Positions 17,047 through 27,052 of a DNA stretch of 34,721 nt are shown here, one piece after another. The DNA comes from an uncultured Ruminococcus sp. Lineage in GTDB: Bacteria > Bacillota > Clostridia > Oscillospirales > Acutalibacteraceae. Position 1 is the stretch's first letter. Each line of letters opens with the position of its first letter. The stretch covers positions 1 through 34,721 of the forward strand of contig CACWVH010000004.1 in NCBI GenBank assembly GCA_902764235.1, in the 5' to 3' direction. The notes beneath the pieces are model-generated. The model saw only the letters and a list, made by a program, of their open reading frames with translations. It was not told where the DNA came from and did not search any database. The position numbers and the translations under genes are program-made.

Positions 17047-17213
17047 AACTCAAACTTCCCACTTGTTATTATACTGTCGAAATAGTTGGCTTATTATCAG
17101 ACGTTTTCTTTTCGCCGCCTGCCTCCGGCGGGCGGCGAAAAGAAAACATCCAAGGTTGTTGAAAGTACGATTAATACTTGGATTGAACAGTAAAATGTTA
17201 TGGGAATTTTAAG
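17047..17213. mobile_element. Three-copy inverted-end element, copy A (with hairpin), upstream of gyrA
   Basis: 167 bp bounded by AACTCAAACTTCCCA (17047-17061) and TGGGAATTTTAAG (17201-17213), imperfect inverted ends. The core includes GTCGAAATAGTTGGCTTATT and TGTTGAAAGTACGATTA, shared with copies at 27053-27226 and 30818-30932. The centre is a long hairpin: left arm 17103-17123, loop TCC, right arm 17127-17147, all 21 positions pairing with one G-U wobble. There is no ORF, so it would need a transposase from elsewhere. Confidence 0.75.
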
Positions 17214-17255
17214 CTTTTAACTTGTAATATTTCTGTTTAATGAACTTGATTTTTA

Positions 17256-17771
17256 TCATATGCTTTGTTTTTTCAGCTCTGAAAGCTCATTTATATGATC
17301 TTCACTGAGCACCCTTTTCGGTATATAGCAAAACTGTGCTTCATCATAAAAGATGAATACTGTATTTTTTGTCTGCCTTATCCTGTATATGAAATCAAAC
17401 GGTATTTTTACTGTGCTTCTTTCATCAGAGACACAAAGCAGTCCGCCCTTTATCATTATTGTTTTTGAGCAGAGATCCTTTTTATGATAATTATAGAACC
17501 TTAATGCTCTGTTCCTTTCAAGATACGGTCTTGTAATATCATAATATGATATTATATACAGACCTGCTGCTGTCAGAATTATCCAGCATATTGTCTGTAT
17601 TATATTTTCATTGAGATTAATAAAGCCGGCTGTCGCACACATCACAGCTATTATTCCGATTATTCTGAAAATTATTTTATTTTCCTTCGGGACAGACAGC
17701 TGCAGCTTTTCAAGAGTCATATTTATATGATCCTCCAGCGTCGGCAGATAGCTTACATTCAGCTTTTCCAT
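17256..17771 (-). CDS. YcxB-like membrane protein
   Basis: 171 residues: two adjacent membrane segments (about 45-85), then a cytosolic beta-rich domain with FYNYHKKDLCSKTIMIKGG and IPFDFIYRIRQTKNTVFIFYD, ending in RVLSEDHINELSELK. This matches the YcxB-like C-terminal pattern (a strand pair such as 'I..v..t...ifiy.....a..IPk..l'). Function of the family is unknown. It is the last gene of the block between gyrB and gyrA. Its ATG overlaps the preceding stop by one base (TGATG), so translation is coupled. The ORF could extend to a TTG at 17774, but ATG is better. Confidence 0.7.
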   Translation of the reverse strand: MEKLNVSYLPTLEDHINMTLEKLQLSVPKENKIIFRIIGIIAVMCATAGFINLNENIIQTICWIILTAAGLYIISYYDITRPYLERNRALRFYNYHKKDLCSKTIMIKGGLLCVSDERSTVKIPFDFIYRIRQTKNTVFIFYDEAQFCYIPKRVLSEDHINELSELKKQSI

Positions 17772-18349
17772 CAATGCTTCCTTTTCCGGCTTTTCAGCCT
17801 TCTGTATTGTTTTATCGTTTCTTTTCTGAGAATCCCGGATAATTTTTCTGCGTCCCTGCTTTCCATACAGCTTTTTGGTATGACGATAAGCTTATTTTCA
17901 ATTCCGCCTATCAGAACAAACAAATCATCTGTTTCAAATGAATCGCTAAGCTCAGTATAATATCTTTTCAGACATTGATACTTATTTTTCATCACGAAAT
18001 ATTCCTTGCTGAAATCATAGCTGTATGTTCTCCCGATAAGCCTTGAGCTTTTATAAATATGCTCACCCATAAGCTTTGCCTTTTTCGGCATTATAAATAT
18101 ATAGTAGCTGCACATATGCATACAGATCAGAAGAATAACTGCACACACCGGCAGCCTTGCAATATCAAAATCCTTAAGCATAAGTATAAACAGCATTCCC
18201 ATTGCAAGAAAGAAAAACAGGGTCGCCTTTATTTCTCTTCCTGCACCGAAGCCTCTTCTCATTTCATAAAGCTTATAGCCCTCCGAATATTCCCTTATCC
18301 TGTTTTTGGCACTGAACGACAGAATACTCTTTTTTTCTGATGCCGCCAT
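17771..18349 (-). CDS. YcxB-like membrane protein
   Basis: About 192 residues: a basic N-terminal part (NRIREYSEGYKLYEMRRGF), two membrane segments (about 48-65 and 72-92) and a C-terminal domain with TYSYDFSKEYFVMKNK and DLFVLIGGIENKLIVIPKSC, followed by a very basic tail (RRLKSRKRKH). The strand pattern is the same as in its neighbours, indicating paralogues. The start is uncertain: ATG at 18349 follows the thioesterase stop by 5 bases, while in-frame TTG/GTG codons at 18358-18364 would overlap it. Role unknown; the co-located paralogues suggest a membrane complex, which is inference. Confidence 0.68.
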   Translation of the reverse strand: MAASEKKSILSFSAKNRIREYSEGYKLYEMRRGFGAGREIKATLFFFLAMGMLFILMLKDFDIARLPVCAVILLICMHMCSYYIFIMPKKAKLMGEHIYKSSRLIGRTYSYDFSKEYFVMKNKYQCLKRYYTELSDSFETDDLFVLIGGIENKLIVIPKSCMESRDAEKLSGILRKETIKQYRRLKSRKRKH

Positions 18350-18354
18350 ATTTA

Positions 18355-18783
18355 TCAACACCAATCATTTGTCTGTACTTCCCTGAGCTTTTCATAAAGC
18401 TCGGGTCTGACCTTTTTCAGGCTCACCGGACGGAAGCTTTTGCTGTCAACAAAGCCATGAAGCGTCCTTCCGGCAGCAGTTACCTTTCCGTCAAGAAGTA
18501 CACGGTATGCAAATTCTATCTTTGCAAATGAAAGAGAAGAAAGCCTTGTTTCCACAATGACTCTGTCCTCATAATGCAGCGGAAGGATATATTTGCAGGA
18601 AAGCTCAGAAAGCGGCAGCATTATTCCCTGCTTTTCAAGCTCACTGTATGTAATGCCGGTCATTTTTATAAATTCTGTTCTTGCCGCTTCAAACCATACG
18701 GGATAAACCGAATGATGTATTATTCCCATCATATCAGTTTCCGCATAGCGGGCGGTGATCTCAAGTCTGTTTATTTTTTCCAT
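18355..18783 (-). CDS. Acyl-CoA thioesterase, hotdog fold (YbgC/FadM type)
   Basis: About 142 residues with the single-hotdog thioesterase pattern: RYAETDMMGIIHHSVYPVWF, where the family has D-x-x-G-hh-x-x-x-Y-x-x-w-h, with the conserved Asp and the following His. Then VIVETRLSSLSFAKIEFAYRV forms the central strands. Such enzymes hydrolyse acyl-CoA or acyl-ACP thioesters; the substrate is not evident. The ATG at 18783 lies one base after the stop of the preceding YcxB-like gene, with AGGAAGAA upstream, so it is tightly coupled. The longer ORF to 18846 is rejected because it would overlap the previous gene by over 60 bases. The thioesterase is embedded between membrane-protein genes, which hints at a lipid-related role. 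Confidence 0.85.
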   Translation of the reverse strand: MEKINRLEITARYAETDMMGIIHHSVYPVWFEAARTEFIKMTGITYSELEKQGIMLPLSELSCKYILPLHYEDRVIVETRLSSLSFAKIEFAYRVLLDGKVTAAGRTLHGFVDSKSFRPVSLKKVRPELYEKLREVQTNDWC

Positions 18784-18784
18784 A

Positions 18785-19465
18785 TCATTCTTCCTCATCA
18801 GGCTCTGTTCCGGACATAAGTATCGCCCTGATCTCATTATAGACATCCGGCTCGATCACCCTTTCAGGAATGGCAAATGCTCTTTCGTGATCGGTAAATA
18901 TCATTATGATATTGTCAAATTCCTGAATCTGGGCACGTCCGTCAAGCTCAATGCTCCATTTTCCGTCATTTCTGCCTATATCAATATGTGTCGGATAAAT
19001 CTGTGCTTCTATCGTCTTTCCGTCAGCCATCATCCTTGACATATTTTTCAGATACAGATGCGGCACAATCCATATTGCGGCTATGGTCACAAGACAGACA
19101 ATTCCGAAAATGATATTATACCTGTTATACTGGGAATTCGTCGTAAAATATATCACGAAGAATATAACTGCAGCGATCCCGAGGATCACACTCTGCACAA
19201 CAGCCCTTGTTCCCTTTGTCTTGAACATATTGCTGTGATAAAGGCATTTGTACATTTCCTCCTGAGTCAGAACATAGGAGATCTTATATCCCGTTTCCGG
19301 AATTTCATATTCCTCTGCATCATCATCGCTGACAAGCTCTCCCTGAGTTCCGTCCCATTCGGGATTATCCTCATTTTCGGCATTTTCAAGCTCTTTTACG
19401 ATTTCCTTTATTTCTTTTTCCTCTTCACTGTTGCCCGAAGGCATAATACTGTCATTATCGCTCAT
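18785..19465 (-). CDS. YcxB-like membrane protein with acidic N-terminus
   Basis: 226 residues. The first ~75 are very acidic (KEIKEIVKELENAENEDN and DDDAEEYEIPETGYK). Then comes YVLTQEEMYKCLYHSNMFKT, two membrane segments (about 92-112 and 118-136), and the typical domain RMMADGKTIEAQIYPTHIDI followed by IQEFDNIIMIFTDHERAFAIP, which is the YcxB-like signature. It ends in acidic residues. It follows gyrB by 57 bases with GAAAGGAAT before its ATG, and probably shares the gyrB transcript. It is the clearest of the three YcxB-like members here. Function unknown. Confidence 0.75.
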   Translation of the reverse strand: MSDNDSIMPSGNSEEEKEIKEIVKELENAENEDNPEWDGTQGELVSDDDAEEYEIPETGYKISYVLTQEEMYKCLYHSNMFKTKGTRAVVQSVILGIAAVIFFVIYFTTNSQYNRYNIIFGIVCLVTIAAIWIVPHLYLKNMSRMMADGKTIEAQIYPTHIDIGRNDGKWSIELDGRAQIQEFDNIIMIFTDHERAFAIPERVIEPDVYNEIRAILMSGTEPDEEE

Positions 19466-19522
19466 TTATCTATTCCTTTCAAAGCCCGGTCAGCCGAGCC
19501 AAAACAATGCATATGCCTGAAA

Positions 19523-21556
<2,034 letters not shown>

Positions 21557-21570
21557 TCAAAAGCAGCAGC

Positions 21571-21915
21571 TTATTGCCGCTTTTCTTTTTTCTTTTCGCG
21601 TTTTTCCGCCTTGGTAAATTTTTCTGCCTTAAAGCTTACCGTCAGCGGCAGCATAAATATAGCTGCTGTAATAACCGCTGCATCCGCAAGCATTATTATT
21701 ACAGGAACAAAATTCTCACTTGTTACCATGACAGCCGTGTTTGCTGCAATAAGCAGCAGACAGACCACCGACATAAACAAAAGCATACCTTTTGTTTTTC
21801 TCACGCTGAATTTCTTTTTGCAATGATAGCAAAGCGTTATGCCCTGCTTCATGCTTTTTACCTCTCTGTAGCTGTAAACAGCCTTGCAGTGAGGACAAAC
21901 AGGCAATTTCAGCAA
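21571..21915 (-). CDS. Zinc-ribbon membrane protein, small
   Basis: About 114 residues: an N-terminal zinc ribbon (VCPHC near residue 6, then LCYHCKKKF about 20 residues later), two membrane segments (about 46-65 and 73-92), and a strongly basic C-terminus (KAEKREKKKEKRQ). TTG at 21915 fits GAGGTG with 6-base spacing; an in-frame GTG at 21924 overlaps that ribosome binding site. The preceding gene also begins with a zinc ribbon and carries two membrane helices, so the two look like related neighbours. Function unknown. It lies about 77 bases upstream of gyrB, in the same direction. Confidence 0.65.
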   Translation of the reverse strand: MLKLPVCPHCKAVYSYREVKSMKQGITLCYHCKKKFSVRKTKGMLLFMSVVCLLLIAANTAVMVTSENFVPVIIMLADAAVITAAIFMLPLTVSFKAEKFTKAEKREKKKEKRQ

Positions 21916-21933
21916 TATCTGCACCTCTTTTTA

Positions 21934-22680
21934 TTATTTTCCGTTTCCGAAAATAAATGAAACATCTGCACCTTCTCCGGCAGGTGCCTCATCCTTTCCG
22001 TCATCCTTTTTTTCATCCGGCTGAGCTTCTCCCTCTTCTGTCTCATCAGTCTCCTGATAAGGCTCTTCGGGTTCTTCTGCTTCATTTCCGTTATCTGTCA
22101 GAGAGTCATTCTCTGTATTATTCATGCTTCCGGTAATATCTATATCAAGTCCGGAGCTGATATCCTCCACAGGTTCGTTTTCATCAATTATCCTGCTGTC
22201 CCTGAATTCCGGATCCTCGCTCTGTTCACTTTTGATACTGCTTTTTACCTTCATAAAGCTTGAGCTGAAATCATCTCCGATATCAAGATCAATGGGCTGC
22301 TCCTGAACAAAGCTTTCTGTTTTTTCCTCCGGTATCGGGCTTATTTTTCTGTGAAGCTTTTTAACTGCTGATTTGTCATTGCATGGCTCAAGCCTTACAA
22401 AATACGGAACGATAAGATAAAATATAAGGAACGGCGCCAGAACATAGAATATACCCCATATATTGCCATGATCCCCGAACATCGAATAAAGGAAAAGTAT
22501 CAGGAACGACAGTACGACCGTCGCACTCGCAATTCCGTATATTGATTTGTTTATCACAACATTAGATATGCATTTACAGCCTGAGCAGCTATGCTCACCT
22601 CTTGTTTTAAGTATAGCCGCACCGAAGAACGATACCTTTCTGTGACAGTACGGACATTCTGTAAGCAATCTTTTTGCCAT
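21934..22680 (-). CDS. Zinc-ribbon membrane protein with long acidic tail
   Basis: About 248 residues. CPYCHRKV near the start and CSGCKCISN about 22 residues later form a zinc ribbon. Two membrane segments follow (about 45-65 and 72-95), then FVRLEPCNDKS and a cytosolic tail of about 140 residues extremely rich in Glu, Asp, Ser and Asn, probably disordered. The start at 22680 (MAKRLLTE) has GGAAGG 7-8 bases upstream and is preferred over the ORF beginning at 22701. I do not recognise the family. It sits between remB and the smaller zinc-ribbon gene. A role in membrane-linked regulation or protein interaction is only a guess. Confidence 0.65.
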   Translation of the reverse strand: MAKRLLTECPYCHRKVSFFGAAILKTRGEHSCSGCKCISNVVINKSIYGIASATVVLSFLILFLYSMFGDHGNIWGIFYVLAPFLIFYLIVPYFVRLEPCNDKSAVKKLHRKISPIPEEKTESFVQEQPIDLDIGDDFSSSFMKVKSSIKSEQSEDPEFRDSRIIDENEPVEDISSGLDIDITGSMNNTENDSLTDNGNEAEEPEEPYQETDETEEGEAQPDEKKDDGKDEAPAGEGADVSFIFGNGK

Positions 22681-22708
22681 TGAGATCCTTCCTTTCTTCA
22701 TATACCCC

Positions 22709-22960
22709 TTATCTTTTATCTGTTCTTTTGATAATTGTCATAGGTGAAAGCTGACAAATATATATTTTATGCTCTCCCTTTTCCCTGCATATTATGAATG
22801 ATTTCGGCAGATCCTGAGAGACATTGATTATTCTTCCTTCTTTTTGTGCCTTTGCAAGAAAATCCCTCGTCCTGTATGATACCGTGGAATTATCAAGATC
22901 GAATATTCCTACGATATCTCTTGTATTCAGCACTGTATTTCCTCCGATATGGATATACAT
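22709..22960 (-). CDS. remB: RemB-like DUF370 regulator
   Basis: 83 residues beginning MYIHIGGNTVLNTRDIVGIF, close to the MYIHLG--xVVxTRDIVGIFD start of Bacillus YaaB/RemB, and containing PKSFIICREKGEHKIYICQL, the conserved second half. RemB is a small regulator linked to extracellular matrix genes in Bacillus. Position directly after recF is the standard arrangement. Its ATG lies two bases after the recF stop, and its ribosome binding site (GAGGAA) lies inside the recF end, so translation is probably coupled. Confidence 0.88.
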   Translation of the reverse strand: MYIHIGGNTVLNTRDIVGIFDLDNSTVSYRTRDFLAKAQKEGRIINVSQDLPKSFIICREKGEHKIYICQLSPMTIIKRTDKR

Positions 22961-22962
22961 AA

Positions 22963-24057
22963 CTATTCCTCCGCAGAAAGCCTGCCTTCGCTGACATAGA
23001 TCACATTTTCGGCATAGGTATTTTTTTCACAGCAGGTTATGAATACCTGCATACCGCTGAGCTTTGTCAGAAGAAAATCCTGCCTTGACGGATCAAGCTC
23101 ACTTAGTACGTCATCAAGAAGTATAACCGGGCTTTCTCCCTTTTCCTTTCCCAGAACGGCAGCCTCTGCAAGCTTCATCGACAGGACTGCTGAACGCTGC
23201 TGTCCCTGAGAACCAAAGCTTTTTGCATCCCTGTCATTTATTTTTATGACAATATCATCCCTGTGTATTCCGGAGGTCGTATATCCGCAGGAAATATCCT
23301 CTTCATGCTTGTTTTTCAGAGCAAGAAGTGTTTTTTCATATATTTCTCCGATATCATATCTGTTTTCAGCCTTACAGTTCATCCTGTAATCAAGCGTCAT
23401 TTTTTCTTTTCCCCTGCTTATGCCGTCATAAAACGACAATGCCGGGAAACAAAGCTTTTCGATGTATTTTGCTCTTTCGACAGCGACCTTTGACCCTGCT
23501 CCGGCAAGAGCCTCATCCCATACTGAAAGAGTATCCCTGAGCGAAGGATTTCCGGGAATTGCTTTCAGCAGATTATTCCTTTCGTTCAGTGTTTTCTTAT
23601 ATCTTGAAAGTCTTGCCGCATACATAGGGTCGATCTGACATATAGCACCGTCAATAAAGCTTCTTCTTTCATCCGGACCGCTTTTTACCAGCGTCAGATG
23701 ATCCGGTGAAAAGACGACTGCACAGAATTTTCCCACTATCTCTGAAAGATACTTTCTTGGTATTCCGTTGAGAGAAGCCTTTCTTTTTCCCTTTTCTATG
23801 GAGATTTCAAGTGTCTGATCCCTGCCCTCGGTATTGAAGGCTGCATTGATAACAGCCCTTTCCTTTCCGAAGGCTATTATCTCCTTTTCCTTTGAGCCTT
23901 TGAAGGATCTTCCTCCAGTAAAAAGCCATATACATTCGATCAGGTTTGTTTTTCCCTGAGCATTGCTCCCGCATATGACATTTATACCGTTTACAGGTTC
24001 AAAACATGAGTTTTCAAGATTTCTGTAATTTTTGAATTCTATTTGCTTTAAATACAA
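22963..24057 (-). CDS. recF: DNA replication and repair protein RecF
   Basis: About 364 residues. The Walker A GSNAQGKTN, the signature SFGSQGQQRSAVLSMKLAE and the Walker B VILLDDVLSELD of the SMC-like ATPase are all present. RecF helps load RecA at single-strand gaps. The start is a TTG (24057): GAGGTG stands 7 bases before it and translation gives LYLKQIEFKNYRN, matching the usual MYLKxLxLxNFRN. The ORF can be extended to an ATG at 24105, but that would overlap yaaA by 47 bases. It follows yaaA by one base. Confidence 0.95.
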   Translation of the reverse strand: MYLKQIEFKNYRNLENSCFEPVNGINVICGSNAQGKTNLIECIWLFTGGRSFKGSKEKEIIAFGKERAVINAAFNTEGRDQTLEISIEKGKRKASLNGIPRKYLSEIVGKFCAVVFSPDHLTLVKSGPDERRSFIDGAICQIDPMYAARLSRYKKTLNERNNLLKAIPGNPSLRDTLSVWDEALAGAGSKVAVERAKYIEKLCFPALSFYDGISRGKEKMTLDYRMNCKAENRYDIGEIYEKTLLALKNKHEEDISCGYTTSGIHRDDIVIKINDRDAKSFGSQGQQRSAVLSMKLAEAAVLGKEKGESPVILLDDVLSELDPSRQDFLLTKLSGMQVFITCCEKNTYAENVIYVSEGRLSAEE

Positions 24058-24058
24058 A

Positions 24059-24277
24059 TCAGCACACCTCAAAAACAGCTCCGTCAAATTCGGCAGTATC
24101 TCCACGTCTGAGCTTTTTTCCTCTCATAGTACAGACCTCGCCGTTTACCTTCACTTCGCCGTTTTGTATTACAAGCTTTGCATGACCGCCGGTCTCAGCT
24201 GTGCCTGAAAGCTTCAGAAGATTATCAAGTCGGATATATTCTTCTGTTTCCCTGATCTTTATTTTTTCCCTGTTCAT
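24059..24277 (-). CDS. yaaA: S4-domain RNA-binding protein YaaA (RlbA-like)
   Basis: 72 residues forming one S4 RNA-binding domain: [19 protein letters not shown], then [21 protein letters not shown] and [14 protein letters not shown]. It is conserved between dnaN and recF in Firmicutes and is thought to act on ribosome-related RNA. Its ATG overlaps the dnaN stop (ATGA), indicating coupling. Confidence 0.93.
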   Translation of the reverse strand: MNREKIKIRETEEYIRLDNLLKLSGTAETGGHAKLVIQNGEVKVNGEVCTMRGKKLRRGDTAEFDGAVFEVC

Positions 24278-25374
24278 CTTGTCAACCTCATGGGCAGCAG
24301 AAGGAACAGGAAGCTGTCTCCCTCTGTCGGAGTTACTACCATGGGACTGAGCGCACCGTTGAGCGCAAGATTTACCTCGTCAGTTTCGCTGTATCTCAGT
24401 GCGTCAAGCAGAAAACGGTTATTGAAGCCGATCTCAACTCCCTCTCCTTCTATAACTGCCTCGATTTCATCATTGGCATTTCCGAGAGGTGTATTGCAGC
24501 TTGTTTTTATCATTCCGTCATCTATCAGGCATCTGATAGGACTTTTCATTTTATCTGTCAGAAGCAGTGACATTCTTTCTATTGTGTTTATGAATTTTCT
24601 TGTATTTACCTTCAGCTTTGTAGAATGGAGCTTCGGAATTGAGCTTTTGTAATTCATGAATTCTCCTTCAATAAGCCTTGAGATAACACTGTAGGTTCCT
24701 ATCTTGAATATTATATGTCTGCCGCTTACGATTATATCTATTGTTTTGGTGTCCTCTGTTATAAGCTTGACAACCTCAAGCAGGGATTTTCCCGGAACAA
24801 TGAAGGTTTTGTCTCCATTGTAGTCGATTTTTTCCGTTCTTATTGCAAGACGGTAGCCGTCAACTGAGATGATCCTGATATAGCCATCCTCAATTTCAAA
24901 AAGCGAGCCCTTATGTGCAGGCTTTATATCCTTATCGGATACAGCGTATATAGTCTGTCTTATCATAGAGCTGAGTGCTTCTCCGTCTATTTTTACGGTG
25001 TCTGTACTTCTGATATCCGGAATCTCCGGATAATCGCTTGCCGGCATTCCGATTATTTTATAATCAACTCTGCCGCTTGTGATATAAACTATATTTTTTT
25101 CATCAACTTCAATTTTTATATTATCTTCCGGAAGCTTTCTGATTATTTCTGAGAAGAGTCTTGCTGTGATTATTGCAGCACCCTCTTCTCTGACAGAGGC
25201 TTCTATTGTTGTTGTTATACATATATCGAGATCATACCCGTAAAGCTGAAGCTTATTGTTTTCTGCCTTTACGAGTATACCCTCAAGAGCAGGCGTGGAT
25301 GATTTTGTCGATACTGCTCTTTGAACATTTGTAACTGCTTCTGTCAGCGTATGGCGGTTACATTCAAATTTCAT
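24274..25374 (-). CDS. dnaN: DNA polymerase III beta subunit (sliding clamp)
   Basis: 366 residues, normal length, starting [20 protein letters not shown] with the conserved ALEGILVKA and the C-terminal LPMRL(T) ending of bacterial beta clamps. It encircles DNA and tethers polymerase III and many repair factors. ATG has AAGGAAGG 7 bases upstream. It is the first gene left of the origin unwinding region, and the AT-rich DUE directly precedes it. Confidence 0.98.
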   Translation of the reverse strand: MKFECNRHTLTEAVTNVQRAVSTKSSTPALEGILVKAENNKLQLYGYDLDICITTTIEASVREEGAAIITARLFSEIIRKLPEDNIKIEVDEKNIVYITSGRVDYKIIGMPASDYPEIPDIRSTDTVKIDGEALSSMIRQTIYAVSDKDIKPAHKGSLFEIEDGYIRIISVDGYRLAIRTEKIDYNGDKTFIVPGKSLLEVVKLITEDTKTIDIIVSGRHIIFKIGTYSVISRLIEGEFMNYKSSIPKLHSTKLKVNTRKFINTIERMSLLLTDKMKSPIRCLIDDGMIKTSCNTPLGNANDEIEAVIEGEGVEIGFNNRFLLDALRYSETDEVNLALNGALSPMVVTPTEGDSFLFLLLPMRLTR

Positions 25375-25689
25375 ACTGATCCTTCCTTTGCGGATAAAAA
25401 TTATATAAAGAACAGATATATTTATTAGTAATAGTAGTAGAGGCTGTTGATTTGTTGAGATATGCTTTTTTTGCTGATTAAAAAAGGTTTTTCTGTAGAT
25501 CCGGACTGTTGAAAATCTGTTTGTCGTTTTTTGAAAATCAACAGCTTATTTTAACTTTTTAACTTCACTGTTGAATGATGTTGGTGAAATGTTGAAAAAA
25601 AGTTAAAATTTTACGTAATTACAAAAATCTTTTTTCAACCGGATTTGTTGAATTGTTCAAAAGCTTTCAACACCTTGTTGATTCCGTTT
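25375..25689. other. oriC: oriC, dnaA-dnaN intergenic region
   Basis: From dnaA towards dnaN: a cluster of DnaA-box-like sites on the TGTTGA pattern at 25676, 25664 (reverse), 25646, 25632 (reverse), 25590, 25569, 25535 (reverse), 25507, 25453 and 25445. Then a GC step AGGC (25441-25444), the run TAG TAA TAG TAG TAG (25426-25440) and an AT-rich tract (about 25395-25425). This order matches the Bacillus basal unwinding system (boxes, GC cluster, DnaA-trios, melting region). No consensus TTATCCACA box was found. Confidence 0.85.
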
Positions 25690-27003
25690 TTATCTGTTTT
25701 TAATGTTTTTTATTATGTCCTCAACTGTAGCCTTCAGCTTTGGATCCTTTTCCATATTTTTCTCTATCTGCTTGAGTGCATATACAATAGTAGAGTGATC
25801 TCTTCCGCCAAATTCCTCTCCGATGAGATTCATTGACATGTTTGTAATATCTCTTACAGCGTAAATTGCTATCTGTCTTGCATTTGAAATATTTGAATTT
25901 CTCTTTGATGATCTGATATCCTCGCTTGTAAGTCCGAAATGTCTTGCCACCTCATCTATTATCATTTCTACCGTCAGCGGAGGCGGCTGATCGTTATTCA
26001 GTATCTCTGAAATCGTTTTCTGAGCAATGTTTATTGTTATTTTGTCTCCGTAGAGCTGATTTTTTGCCTTGAGCTTCTTTACTACTCCCTCAAGCTGTCT
26101 GATATTGCTCTTGAGTCTTGTTGCTATATATTCTGTTACGTCATTAGGAAGCTCGATCTGCAAAAGCTCTGCCTTGCGTCTTATTATTGCTATCCTTGTT
26201 TCAAAATCAGGCGGCTGTATATCTGCGATAAGTCCTGATTCAAAGCGGCTCCTCAGTCTGTCCTCAAGTGTTTTTATTTCCTTGGGCGGACGGTCAGAGG
26301 TAAGGACTATCTGACATTTTGCTTCATATAATGTATTGAATGTATGGAAGAATTCCTCCTGTGTGGATTCCTTTCCTCCGATGAACTGTATATCGTCCAC
26401 GAGAAGTACATCAGACTGACGATATTTCTGTCTGAATTCAATATTTGATTTTTTCATAAGAGCTTCAACAAGCTCGTTTGTGAAATCCTCACCCTTTACA
26501 TATATGATCTTCTTTTTGGGATCATTTTTTTGTATCTCGCTTCTTATAGCATAAAGAAGGTGAGTTTTTCCGAGACCTGAATTTCCGTAAATGAACAGGG
26601 GATTATAAGCTCTTCCCGGATTTGTTGCAACAGCAAGAGAGGCTGCATGAGCAAATTTGTTTGAAGAGCCTACTATAAATGTATCGAAGGTGAACTCGTA
26701 GTCACTGTCGACAACATTTTCCGTATTATCCTTTTCCTGTATTTCCGCCTCATCAGGCACAGTTAAAAGTATTTCTACTCCGTCTCCGAATACACTTGCA
26801 AATGCTTCATTAAGGAGATTCATATATCCTCTAAGAAGTGTCTGCCTGTGAAATTCTGCCGGAACCATTAATATAGCCTTACCCTCGGTAAAATCCATTT
26901 TTACCGGACGGATCTTGCTGATCCAGGTATTATAGGCTATCTGAGTTATTTTGCTTTTACAATATTCGCAAATAACGTCCCATGCTTCATTGAATGAATC
27001 CAT
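25690..27003 (-). CDS. dnaA: Chromosomal replication initiator DnaA
   Basis: 437 residues with the four domains: an N-terminal domain (SKITQIAYNTWISKIRPVK), a short acidic linker, an AAA+ domain with Walker A YGNSGLGKTHLL (139-150) and Walker B VLLVDDIQFIGG, then the DNA-binding domain with EEFGGRDHSTIVYALKQIE (397-415). It binds DnaA boxes and melts oriC. In the recognition helix the usual RDHTT is RDHST (Ser404). ATG has AGGAGAAAGG about 6-8 bases upstream. It lies divergent to rpmH, with a hairpin-bearing repeat 50 bases upstream of its start. Confidence 0.98.
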   Translation of the reverse strand: MDSFNEAWDVICEYCKSKITQIAYNTWISKIRPVKMDFTEGKAILMVPAEFHRQTLLRGYMNLLNEAFASVFGDGVEILLTVPDEAEIQEKDNTENVVDSDYEFTFDTFIVGSSNKFAHAASLAVATNPGRAYNPLFIYGNSGLGKTHLLYAIRSEIQKNDPKKKIIYVKGEDFTNELVEALMKKSNIEFRQKYRQSDVLLVDDIQFIGGKESTQEEFFHTFNTLYEAKCQIVLTSDRPPKEIKTLEDRLRSRFESGLIADIQPPDFETRIAIIRRKAELLQIELPNDVTEYIATRLKSNIRQLEGVVKKLKAKNQLYGDKITINIAQKTISEILNNDQPPPLTVEMIIDEVARHFGLTSEDIRSSKRNSNISNARQIAIYAVRDITNMSMNLIGEEFGGRDHSTIVYALKQIEKNMEKDPKLKATVEDIIKNIKNR

Positions 27004-27052
27004 AGTTTACCTTTCTCCTGTTTTAGTATTTCCTGCTATCCTTTTGCTATGT

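Noticed and set aside
17081..17160. Intrinsic terminator between the YcxB-like genes and gyrA
   Set aside because: It lies upstream of gyrA and downstream in orientation of the YcxB gene at 17256, so it could in principle terminate, but both sides of the stem end in GAAAAGAAAAC without a U-run, and its recurrence inside a repeat family explains it better.
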